Notes under the pieces: generated by a model
The model's database searches: none
The model's input: only the letters and a program-made list of their open reading frames with translations
What the model was told of the DNA's origin: nothing
Position numbers and translations under genes: made by a program
Shown here: positions 1 to 5,769 of the stretch, piece after piece
How the letters are laid out: each line of letters starts with the position of its first letter
Numbering within the stretch: the stretch's first letter is position 1
NCBI GenBank assembly: GCA_017354065.1
Contig: JAFMRN010000054.1
Span: forward strand, 1-10,570
Direction of reading: 5' to 3'
Origin: Solirubrobacterales bacterium
Lineage (GTDB): Bacteria > Actinomycetota > Thermoleophilia > Solirubrobacterales > Solirubrobacteraceae
DNA: 10,570 nucleotides

Positions 1-8
1 CGCCCCCC

Positions 9-22
9 GCCGGGAGCTTTGT
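9..22 (-). terminator. Partial terminator arm after the VOC gene, cut by the window edge
   Basis: Directly after the VOC stop codon the minus strand reads ACAAAGCTCCCGGC and continues into a C/G-rich run up to the window edge. The same 14 bases occur at 10462-10475, where they form the left arm and loop start of a perfect 11-bp hairpin behind another gene. I infer that this is the first arm of an equivalent terminator whose second arm lies outside the window. Confidence 0.45.
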
Positions 23-385
23 TCATTTCGACACCGTCAGGATCACCTGGAACCCGTCAGGATCCGCAAACGCCACAGCACGCGAGCGCCAGTAGGGGTT
101 CGCCGGAACCATCGGCGCGCTCCCGATCCGGGCCACCAGATCATCGAGCTCGGACTGAGAGTCCAGGTACAGGACAAGCAGCGACTCCGGGTGTGGCTCG
201 GGCCCGCCGGCATCACCCCCGGTGGTGAACTCCAGATGCGCACCGGTCCCAGGCAGAGCCAGGAACACGCCGTCATATCCGTCGTGGCCTGCAAACCGCC
301 CGAGCTCCGGCAGCCCGAGCCGGTCGCGATAGAAGGAGACGACCTCCTCCAGCCGCTCCGTGTGTCGAGCGACCCGAACCTGCAT
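23..385 (-). CDS. VOC (glyoxalase/bleomycin-resistance fold) family protein, YycE-like
   Basis: This is a 120-aa single-repeat VOC protein. It opens with the typical beta strand and helix (MQVRVARHTE, then VVSFYRDRLGLPELG). It has the central strand AHLEFT, which carries a candidate metal or active-site Glu, and ends with the family hallmark FADPDGFQVIL. The segment NPYWRSRAVAFADPDG resembles what I remember of the YycE branch; that placement comes from memory. The ATG overlaps the stop of the upstream tetR gene by one base (TGATG), so the two are probably translationally coupled. VOC proteins cover glyoxalases, dioxygenases and antibiotic-binding proteins, and the substrate cannot be read from the sequence. 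The TetR partner suggests inducible detoxification or small-molecule handling, which is inference. Confidence 0.88.
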   Translation of the reverse strand: MQVRVARHTERLEEVVSFYRDRLGLPELGRFAGHDGYDGVFLALPGTGAHLEFTTGGDAGGPEPHPESLLVLYLDSQSELDDLVARIGSAPMVPANPYWRSRAVAFADPDGFQVILTVSK

Positions 386-1002
386 CAGGAGATCAGCGCC
401 AGCATCCGCTGTGCGAAGTCATGCAGCCGCGCAGGCGTGAACTCCTCGGGCTCGGCCAGCATCTCCCGCGCAAAGTGCTCGCAAACCGCAAGTACCGCGT
501 GGGCCAGCCAGCCAGGGTCCAGCTCCGCCAATCCCGGGCGCGCAGACTGCGCGGGCACGATCAGCTCGACCAGCCGTCCGCGAGCCTGTTCGCGGCCGTT
601 GCGGATCGCGGCCTGCAGCTGCCGGGGCGCACCCTCGGGCGGCATCAGGACAAGGCGCCAGAGCCGCTGGTCGGCTTGGATCGACTGCACCATCCGTTCG
701 ATCCAGGCGCGCAGCACCTCCTCGGGCTCGGTGGAGGCAAGTTCCTCATTCGGCAGCGGCGCCAGCAACGGCTCCAGCGCACGCGCCTGCTCGCGCGCGA
801 TCAACGCCTCCAGCAACGGCCCCAACCGCCGGTATGCGTTGTAGACCACCGGCTTGGCAAGGCCGGCTCGGCGCGCTATCGCCTCCATCGTCGTCCCCGC
901 GAACCCCTTCTCCACGATCAGGTCAAGGGCGGCGTCCAGAACCTGTTGACGACGGACCTCCAGCGGAAGCCTGGGTTGGCGTGAGCTCGCCTCTGTCGTC
1001 AC
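385..1002 (-). CDS. TetR/AcrR-family transcriptional regulator
   Basis: This 205-aa protein has the usual TetR length and layout. After a short basic tail, residues about 15-60 form the DNA-binding domain: helix VRRQQVLDAALDLIVEKGFAGT, the helix-turn-helix TTMEAIARRAGLAKPVVYNAY, then the start of helix 4. The remaining ~140 residues are helical and variable, as expected of the ligand-binding and dimerisation domain. The start is GTG with no strong ribosome site. A TAACCT -10-like element (minus strand, 1017-1012) would put the 5' end of the mRNA within a few bases of the GTG. The gene runs into the VOC gene through a TGATG overlap and is divergent from the MpaB-type oxygenase, so it probably regulates one or both through the palindrome at 1046-1059. 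The ligand is unknown. Confidence 0.93.
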   Translation of the reverse strand: MTTEASSRQPRLPLEVRRQQVLDAALDLIVEKGFAGTTMEAIARRAGLAKPVVYNAYRRLGPLLEALIAREQARALEPLLAPLPNEELASTEPEEVLRAWIERMVQSIQADQRLWRLVLMPPEGAPRQLQAAIRNGREQARGRLVELIVPAQSARPGLAELDPGWLAHAVLAVCEHFAREMLAEPEEFTPARLHDFAQRMLALIS

Positions 1003-1045
1003 CCCGCAGAGGTTATCCGTGCGCCACCGACCAGCTCGTTACAGC

Positions 1046-1059
1046 GCCGTATGTACGGC
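1046..1059. promoter_or_regulatory. Candidate TetR operator: 6-bp inverted repeat between divergent genes
   Basis: GCCGTA and TACGGC are perfect complements separated by TG. The site lies in the 79-base spacer between the divergent tetR and oxygenase starts, just upstream of a TACACT -10-like element at 1068-1073. TetR regulators usually bind short palindromes in exactly this setting. The assignment to the neighbouring TetR is inference. Confidence 0.5.
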
Positions 1060-1067
1060 AACGTAGC

Positions 1068-1073
1068 TACACT
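1068..1073 (+). promoter_or_regulatory. -10-like element of the oxygenase gene, possible leaderless transcript
   Basis: TACACT fits the TAnnnT pattern and ends 8 bases before the ATG at 1082. Transcription would therefore begin at about 1080-1082, at or next to the start codon. No Shine-Dalgarno sequence precedes the ATG (CTCTTGTGAC), which agrees with a leaderless mRNA, common in actinobacteria. No convincing -35 box is visible. Confidence 0.35.
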
Positions 1074-1081
1074 CTTGTGAC

Positions 1082-2167
1082 ATGGCACCGAAGCTGATCA
1101 CACGCAAGAACACAGAGCCGGCCGCCGACTACGGCTTCTTCGGCCCGGACTCCGTCACCTGGAAAGTCTGGTCCTACCCGACGTCTTATGGGCTGGGTTT
1201 CATCCGCGCGACGGTGATCGAGCACCTCGACCCGAACCTCGCGGCCGCCGTGGTCGATACCGGTGACGTGGTCAGGCGCCCCGCAACGCGTTATGACCGA
1301 ACGATGTCCTACTTCGCGCTCGGCAAGTTCGGCGCCAGCGACGATGCGACCAAGACCGCCAACGTGCTGGTCAAGGTCCACGCCAAGGCCGTCGGCAACG
1401 ACCCGGTCACCGGCGGGCGCTATGACGCCAACGACCCGGACTCCCAGCTCTGGATCCACATCACCGCCTGGCACTCGATCCTTTACTGCTACGAGAAGTT
1501 CGGCCCCGGCAAGCTGACCGAGGAAGAGGAGAACCAGTACTGGGCGGAGTGCGCGATTGACGCGGAGCTGCAGACGATCAACGTCGAGGACGTTCCGCGC
1601 ACGCGTGAGCAGGTCCGCGAGTACTTCGAGTCCTGGCGCCCGAAGCTGGCCGGCTCCGAGCAGGCGCAGTTCATGATGGACTTCATCCTCGACGGGGTTG
1701 AGTATCTGCTGCCCGGCAAGGACATCACGCTGCTCAAGCCGCTGCGCAAGGCCCTGGTGAACCTTCACCGGCGTGCGGTGATCGCCACCTACCCGAAGTA
1801 CCAGCGCAAGCTCGGCGGCATTGAGCAGGGGCCGATCACCGACGCAGCCGCCATCTTTGCGACGCGCGCGCTGTATCGGGGGCTGGGCGCACTGCCCAAC
1901 ATCGTCCTCGCGAACATCCTCAATGTCGCGGCGCCCTCAGCCGTGCAGGTCGCCGGGCCGGCGGTGCTCGGTGTGCCGCCGCGAGACCCGCACACGTACT
2001 CCCCCAAGGAGTCACGCGAGCGCCAGGGTCTGCTGCCCCCGCGTGAGGAGTACGCGCGCTTCAAGCAGTTGCTCGAGGAGCGTCGTGCCCAGGGGGCCAA
2101 GACCGAACAGGAGCTCGGAGTCGGCCCGGAGATCGCCGAGTCCCGGGAGCTGATCGGGGCTACTTGA
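1082..2167 (+). CDS. MpaB/DUF2236-family oxygenase (latex-clearing-protein-like haem fold)
   Basis: This 361-aa protein matches the MpaB/rubber-oxygenase (DUF2236) family from start to near the end. The N-terminal entry GFFGPDSVTWKV is followed by HLDPNLAAAV, then RYDRTMSYFALGKFG, VHAKAVGNDPVTGGRYDAND, and the core motif LWIHIT with His126, equivalent to the conserved haem-region His of the family. The C-terminal ~70 residues are charged (EEYARFKQLLEERRAQGAKTEQEL) and may lie outside the core domain. Family members include latex-clearing oxygenase Lcp and fungal MpaB; most bacterial ones have no known substrate. No signal peptide is seen, so it is probably cytosolic or peripheral. It is divergent from a TetR gene and probably controlled by it. 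Its 3' end overlaps the convergent glycosylase gene by 8 bp. Confidence 0.88.
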   Translation: MAPKLITRKNTEPAADYGFFGPDSVTWKVWSYPTSYGLGFIRATVIEHLDPNLAAAVVDTGDVVRRPATRYDRTMSYFALGKFGASDDATKTANVLVKVHAKAVGNDPVTGGRYDANDPDSQLWIHITAWHSILYCYEKFGPGKLTEEEENQYWAECAIDAELQTINVEDVPRTREQVREYFESWRPKLAGSEQAQFMMDFILDGVEYLLPGKDITLLKPLRKALVNLHRRAVIATYPKYQRKLGGIEQGPITDAAAIFATRALYRGLGALPNIVLANILNVAAPSAVQVAGPAVLGVPPRDPHTYSPKESRERQGLLPPREEYARFKQLLEERRAQGAKTEQELGVGPEIAESRELIGAT

Positions 2168-2996
2168 GCAGCCGGCTGAGGCGCCGGTCCTTGAGGACCT
2201 TGCCCTCGGTCTGGCACTGAGGGCAGTAACACATCACGTAGTCCTCATAGAACACCGCCTCAATCACCGTGCCACAGCGTGGGCAGGGTTCCCCGTTGTG
2301 GCGGTGCACCTGGAGCGGTAAGGGCAGCTTGTCCGGCAGGGGCAGGGCCAGATCGCGCTCATAGACAGCGATTGCCTCGCCCAACCGCGAGGCAATCGCC
2401 TCCCGCAGAGCAGAGCTCTCCGCCGCGGACAGATCGGCACCGCGCTTGAACGGCGACAGCCGGGCACTCCAGAGGATCTCATCGACCCAGGAGCGCCCGA
2501 TCCCGGCGATCGCGTGCTGGTCGCGCAGCGACGTGTACAACGGCCGCGCGTCCCCGGGGATCGCCGGCGGTGAAGGCCACGCCTCCGGGCCGAGCTCAGC
2601 CACCGCCGGATCAGCCTCGACCCCAGAACGGCGCAGCAGGCTCACCCACGCCCGCTGGCGGGTCCCGAACTCGCGCAGGCGCAGCTCGCGCCCGTCCGCC
2701 AGCCGCACCAGCAGCCGCGAGGTCCTGTCCCGCAACCCCGCGCGCTTGTCCCACAGCTGCAGCCGGCCGGCGGACATCAGATGGATCAGGAACGTGAGCT
2801 CATCGCCCACGTCCACCAGGAACAGCTTGCCCCGCCGCCGGACCCCGGCAACCGGCAGGCCGACAACCGAACTCAGAGGCGGGTCGAAGCTCTTCAGCGC
2901 GTTGATCCCGGGTGCCAGCACCGACTCGATCTCGACGCCCGAAACAGCCGCGCCGATCAACCGTGCGGTGATCTCGACCTCAGGTAGCTCCGGCAC
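2160..2996 (-). CDS. Fpg/Nei-family DNA glycosylase/AP lyase
   Basis: This 278-aa base-excision repair enzyme removes oxidised purines or pyrimidines and nicks the abasic site. The GTG start is fixed by the catalytic N-terminus MPELPEVE (Pro2 Schiff-base nucleophile, Glu3), and GAGGA lies 3 bases upstream. Lys57 (RRGKLFL) is the conserved beta-hairpin lysine. HLMSAGRL (72-79) is the void-filling/intercalation loop. The helix-two-turn-helix is DQHAIAGIGRSWVDEIL (159-175). The zinc finger uses Cys238, Cys241, Cys258 and Cys261, followed by an extra C-terminal tail (TEGKVLKDRRLSRLLK). There are two departures from E. coli Fpg as I recall it. The Asn of GxGN is Arg168, and the zinc-finger arginine position appears as Tyr253. 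These may mark an actinobacterial subfamily, so Fpg versus Nei specificity stays open. Confidence 0.92.
   Translation of the reverse strand: MPELPEVEITARLIGAAVSGVEIESVLAPGINALKSFDPPLSSVVGLPVAGVRRRGKLFLVDVGDELTFLIHLMSAGRLQLWDKRAGLRDRTSRLLVRLADGRELRLREFGTRQRAWVSLLRRSGVEADPAVAELGPEAWPSPPAIPGDARPLYTSLRDQHAIAGIGRSWVDEILWSARLSPFKRGADLSAAESSALREAIASRLGEAIAVYERDLALPLPDKLPLPLQVHRHNGEPCPRCGTVIEAVFYEDYVMCYCPQCQTEGKVLKDRRLSRLLK
2172..2187. terminator. Weak hairpin at the convergent oxygenase/glycosylase 3' ends
   Basis: CCGGC and GCCGG flank the 6-base loop TGAGGC, five bases after the oxygenase stop and inside the last codons of the glycosylase gene. The genes overlap by 8 bp, so no other terminator fits between them. 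The stem is only 5 bp in a GC-rich setting and could be chance. Confidence 0.2.
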
Positions 2997-3050
2997 AGTT
3001 CCTCGATTCCATTAAGGCTGATTTAACAACCTCGGCGCAGACTCATTGCC

Positions 3051-3347
3051 ATGAGTGACCTACTCGCGATTGTCGATTCGACGAACGAAGATGATCAGCT
3101 GGTCGCCGAGATAGCACGACGTCACCCTGACCGAGTCACCGTACTGGTTGAGGGCGACACCCCAGACTGGGCCGAGGACGACTCAGCGCGGGGACGCGCA
3201 CTGCGCTCCCGCCTAGCGGCGTTGTTGGCCGCGATAGAGCAGGGCACAGGCGCGGTGGTTGTCGGCCTGGCCGGCAGCCGCGACCAGCTGAAAGGCTGGC
3301 GCTTTGATCGCATCATCGGCGGCCGCGAGCCGCTTCCGGCGGTGTAA
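3051..3347 (+). CDS. Small protein of unknown function, possibly related to universal stress proteins
   Basis: I do not recognise this 98-aa protein firmly. It begins with a hydrophobic strand (LLAIVDST), then a helix (DDQLVAEIARRH), a second strand (VTVLVEGDT) and an acidic, Arg-rich stretch. It continues with a long helix (LRSRLAALLAAIEQG), a third strand (GAVVVGLAG) and the tail LKGWRFDRIIGGREPLPAV. This alternating strand/helix pattern recalls a short Rossmann-like or UspA-like alpha/beta protein, but no nucleotide-binding motif is clear. There is no signal peptide or membrane segment. The ATG has no evident ribosome site. The gene stands alone, divergent from the glycosylase and convergent with pstS, from which a strong hairpin separates it. 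Codon use looks like that of its neighbours, which supports it as a real gene. Confidence 0.65.
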   Translation: MSDLLAIVDSTNEDDQLVAEIARRHPDRVTVLVEGDTPDWAEDDSARGRALRSRLAALLAAIEQGTGAVVVGLAGSRDQLKGWRFDRIIGGREPLPAV

Positions 3348-3364
3348 GCCCCCTGAAACGCTGA

Positions 3365-3397
3365 CGCCCCGGCCCGACTGGAAGCCGGACCGGGGCG
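3365..3397. terminator. Bidirectional terminator hairpin between the 98-aa gene and pstS
   Basis: CGCCCCGG (3365-3372) pairs perfectly with CCGGGGCG (3390-3397). Inside this, CCG pairs with CGG across one C/A mismatch, leaving a loop of about 9 bases. The hairpin sits between the stop codons of two convergent genes, so it can serve both strands. No T-tract follows, as is usual in high-GC actinobacteria. Confidence 0.7.
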
Positions 3398-3404
3398 CAA
3401 ATAC

Positions 3405-4442
3405 CTAGAGGCTGTTGATCAGGCCCTGGTCGGCAGCGCGAACGCCGCCCGGCAGCTGGATGAAGTCGGTGTTGAAACCGTACCTCTGGCCGCCGTTGGA
3501 GTTGATCACCCAGGACAGGAAGCTCTTCACAGCCCCGAGGTTGTGACCGTTCTTGTTGATCAGTGCGTAGGTGTAGGTGGAGATCGGGTACGCCGTGCTG
3601 AACTTCCGTGACGGGTACGTGATCGGCAGCCCGGTGAACCCGGGGCCCTGGCCCGAGATGTGCGACGCGGACTTGGAGGCCGCGAGGATCGCGCTCGGGT
3701 TCGGCAGCACGTACTTGCCGGCGGCGTTCTCAACCGCGGCGACCTTCACGTGCTGGGTCAGGGCGTAGTAACCGGAGATGTAGCCAATCGAGCCCCGGAC
3801 CTTCTTGACCTCGCCGGCGACCCCGGCGTTGCCGTTCTCACCGACACCGTTGCTGGGTCCGGGGAAGGACACGGAGTAACCCTTGCTCCAGGCGTGAGCG
3901 GATCCGAAGGTCAGGAACCGCTGGAACGCGTAGGAGTCGCCCGACCCGTCAGAGCGGAATACCGGGGTGATCTTGCCGGCCCGCTGCAGCGCCTTCTTGT
4001 AGTGCGGGTTCGCCCTGATGATCGTCGAGTTGTTCCAGCTCTTGATCCGGCCCGTGTAGATCTCAGCCAGCACCTTGCCTGACAGCTTCAGGCCGTTGGC
4101 GTTGACACCGGGGATGTTGTAAGCGGCGGTGGTGGCTGACAGCGCCCAGGGGATCTCGACCACCTGGCCGTGGTTCTGGCCGTACTGTGCCGGCGTCTCC
4201 GGAGCGTCGGAAGCACCGATGTCGACCGACGGCTGGGCGGCATCCGCAATGCCGACCGACGACCCGCCTGCCGCCGCCTGGATCGTGGCGCCGCTGTAAT
4301 GCAGCGACCAGATCGCGACCAGCGGGTACACCAAGGAGGATCCGGCCTCCTTCACGGGTGCGGCGGACGCCGCGGCGACCCCAGTGGAAGCGGACACGCC
4401 CATGACGGCCGCACCCACGCAGATCATCCTCTTCAGATGCAA
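3405..4442 (-). CDS. pstS: Phosphate ABC transporter substrate-binding protein PstS
   Basis: This secreted protein captures phosphate outside the membrane and hands it to PstCA. With the start used here it has 345 aa. AGSSLVYPL and GGSSVGIADA lead into the phosphate-loop motifs GASDAP (76-81) and RSDGSGDS (163-170). Later come the family segment GEVKKVRGSIGYISGYYAL and the C-terminal FLSWVINSNGGQRYGFNTDFIQLP. I chose the TTG at 4442 because AAAGGA lies 6 bases before it; the longer frame from TTG 4457 has no upstream ribosome site. A signal peptide is clear (hydrophobic core VGAAVMGVSASTGVAAA, AxA-type site near residue 27) but there is no lipobox cysteine, unusual for PstS of a Gram-positive lineage. 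The gene is divergent from pstCAB, with PHO-like repeats between. Confidence 0.95.
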   Translation of the reverse strand: MHLKRMICVGAAVMGVSASTGVAAASAAPVKEAGSSLVYPLVAIWSLHYSGATIQAAAGGSSVGIADAAQPSVDIGASDAPETPAQYGQNHGQVVEIPWALSATTAAYNIPGVNANGLKLSGKVLAEIYTGRIKSWNNSTIIRANPHYKKALQRAGKITPVFRSDGSGDSYAFQRFLTFGSAHAWSKGYSVSFPGPSNGVGENGNAGVAGEVKKVRGSIGYISGYYALTQHVKVAAVENAAGKYVLPNPSAILAASKSASHISGQGPGFTGLPITYPSRKFSTAYPISTYTYALINKNGHNLGAVKSFLSWVINSNGGQRYGFNTDFIQLPGGVRAADQGLINSL

Positions 4443-4448
4443 AGTTGG

Positions 4449-4454
4449 TCCTTT
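4449..4454 (-). promoter_or_regulatory. Ribosome binding site that sets the pstS start
   Basis: On the minus strand AAAGGA is followed by the 6-base spacer CCAACT and then TTG at 4442. The site lies downstream of the alternative TTG at 4457, so it supports the shorter PstS. The ATG at 4427 has AGAGG directly abutting it with no spacer and is less likely. Confidence 0.6.
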
Positions 4455-4476
4455 CAAAGGAAATGAGGGTGGTTAG

Positions 4477-4498
4477 CTCGCCTGATGACCGTGGCGAG
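4477..4498 (-). other. Hairpin in the probable pstS 5' leader
   Basis: CTCGCC and GGCGAG form a perfect 6-bp stem with a 10-base loop. It lies upstream of the pstS ribosome site and downstream of a TAGCTT -10-like element (minus strand, 4511-4506). If that promoter is used, the hairpin is inside the untranslated leader and could affect mRNA stability or initiation. It could also be chance. Confidence 0.25.
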
Positions 4499-4561
4499 TG
4501 ACGGAAAGCTACGCGCAAAAGCGCAGTTCTCAGACAGCATCTTCGAAGCCCGAGCGCCGAG

Positions 4562-4601
4562 TGTTGCCCTGGTGTTACCAAACGTTGGAAAATCTGTAAT
4601 A
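4562..4601 (+). promoter_or_regulatory. PHO-box-like direct repeats, block 1 (pstS-proximal)
   Basis: Units GTTGCC (4563), GTTACC (4574), a degenerate TTGGAA (4585) and GTAATA (4596) are spaced 11 bp apart. Eleven-bp direct repeats are the known layout of PhoB boxes and of Streptomyces PhoP boxes (GTTCACC units). The position between divergent pstS and pstC fits phosphate-starvation activation of both. The specific regulator is not in the window. Confidence 0.65.
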
Positions 4602-4631
4602 CGGCCCTGCAAAAAGCGGTCATACGACGCT

Positions 4632-4671
4632 TGTAACCAAGGTGTGACCAAAATGTGGGAAAGTTGTGTCT
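4632..4671 (+). promoter_or_regulatory. PHO-box-like direct repeats, block 2 (pstC-proximal)
   Basis: Four units begin with TGT at exact 11-bp steps: TGTAACC (4632), TGTGACC (4643), TGTGGGA (4654) and TGTGTCT (4665). The stretch from 4641 also matches block 1 from 4571 at 20 of 27 positions. It is the clearest repeat pattern in the window and probably binds a PhoB/PhoP/RegX3-type regulator that activates pstCAB. A TACGCT -10-like element follows at 4709-4714. Confidence 0.72.
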
Positions 4672-4725
4672 TGGGTTTCGGGATGAGCTCAAGCGGCGTT
4701 CGCTTCTTTACGCTGGCCGCCGCTC

Positions 4726-5769
4726 TTGTCGACTCTCGCATCAGAAGATCTCAACCCCGCGCGGCTTGCACGCATGCGACGCCGCGCACTGAACCGCACC
4801 GACCGGCGGGTCAACATCGCCCTGCGGGTGCTCTGCCTCGGCGCCGGGCTGCTGCTGTTCGTCGCGCTGGCCGCGATCGTTGAGCAGGTCATCGTCGGCG
4901 CCGGCCCCGCGATCAACCGCTTCGGGCTCGGCTTCCTGACGCGCTCGAGTGACTGGAACCCTCCTGCCCAGGGCGCGACGACCGCCGAGTCCTACGGCGC
5001 GCCGCTGTACATGTACGGCACGGTCGTCACGAGCCTGTTGAGCCTGATCTTCTCGACCGTTCTCGGCGTCTCAATCGGGCTGTTCCTGGCGATCGTCGCC
5101 CCCAGGCGCGTCACGCTCGGAGGCAGATGGCGCGTCTCCCCGGCCGGCCTGATCGGCCCGCTGGTGGAGCTGCTCGCGGCGATGCCGAGCGTGGTCCTGG
5201 GGCTGATCGGCGTGCTGGTGATCCTGCCGTTCTTCCACAGCACGGTCGACCCGGTGATCCACGCGGTGCTGGGCTGGATCCCGATCTTTGCCAAGACCTA
5301 CACCGCCGGCAACTCGCTGTTCGCCGCCAGCGCGGTACTGACGATCATGATCGTGCCGATCATCGCCGCACTGAGCCGCGACCTGTTCAGCGCAGTTCCT
5401 CAAGAACTGCGCGACGGCGCGGAGGCGCTGGGAGCGACGCGCTGGGAGATGATCCGCGGGGTCGTGCTGCCGGTCACACGCTCCGGGGTGACGGCGGCCT
5501 GCATGCTGGGGCTCGGCCGCGCGGTCGGTGAGGCGATAGCCGTGGAGCAGGTGGTCGGCGGCCAGAACCAGGGCGTGATTCACGCGAGCCTGTTCCTCGG
5601 CGGCAACACGCTCGCGTCGATGATCGCGGCCAACGACCCGGCGACCCCCGTGACCAAGCTCGAGGGTGCGTCCTTGTACTACCTGGCGCTGATCCTGCTC
5701 GTCTTTGTGGTGGTCACGATCCTGGCCGCACGCTGGATCGCCGGCGACTTCAAGGCTAAGTTCAGATGA
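4726..5769 (+). CDS. pstC: Phosphate ABC transporter permease PstC
   Basis: This inner-membrane subunit pairs with PstA to form the phosphate channel. It has 347 aa from the TTG used here. The first membrane segment is about residues 31-55 (NIALRVLCLGAGLLLFVALAA). A periplasmic loop with SSDWNPPAQG follows, then segments near 96-124, 140-170 and 196-215. The ATPase-contacting EAA loop is RDGAEALGATRWEMIRGVVLP (229-249). The last segments are near 255-275 and 313-336. TTG 4726 is the first start after an in-frame stop at 4684. The ATG at 4774 (residue 17) is an alternative, and neither has a good ribosome site. The stop overlaps the pstA start in ATGA, so translation is coupled. Confidence 0.95.
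   Translation: MSTLASEDLNPARLARMRRRALNRTDRRVNIALRVLCLGAGLLLFVALAAIVEQVIVGAGPAINRFGLGFLTRSSDWNPPAQGATTAESYGAPLYMYGTVVTSLLSLIFSTVLGVSIGLFLAIVAPRRVTLGGRWRVSPAGLIGPLVELLAAMPSVVLGLIGVLVILPFFHSTVDPVIHAVLGWIPIFAKTYTAGNSLFAASAVLTIMIVPIIAALSRDLFSAVPQELRDGAEALGATRWEMIRGVVLPVTRSGVTAACMLGLGRAVGEAIAVEQVVGGQNQGVIHASLFLGGNTLASMIAANDPATPVTKLEGASLYYLALILLVFVVVTILAARWIAGDFKAKFR

Noticed and set aside
191..984. Long plus-strand reading frames opposite the VOC and TetR genes
   Set aside because: They are antisense to two well-recognised proteins, and their translations are Arg/Ser/Pro-rich with no motif, typical of shadow frames in GC-rich DNA.
1067..1768. A 233-aa minus-strand frame opposite the oxygenase gene
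   Set aside because: Its composition (Val/Arg/Leu-rich, no domain) is what antisense of a high-GC gene gives. The plus-strand frame has clear DUF2236 motifs.
3012..3026. TTAA-N7-TTAA palindrome-like site between the glycosylase and the 98-aa gene
   Set aside because: The arms are 4-bp and AT-only, and nothing nearby indicates a regulator. It more likely reflects ordinary AT-rich promoter DNA.
4511..4524. GCGC-AAAA-GCGC hairpin in the pst spacer
   Set aside because: The 4-bp arms are each self-complementary and too short to support a regulatory or terminator claim.
4063..4692. Minus-strand frames reaching across the pstS start into the spacer
   Set aside because: They run out of frame through pstS and carry no family motif. 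The spacer is explained by promoter repeats.
4485..4883. Plus-strand 132-aa frame spanning the pst spacer and the pstC start
   Set aside because: It overlaps the PHO-like repeats and the start of pstC in another frame, and shows no recognisable protein features.
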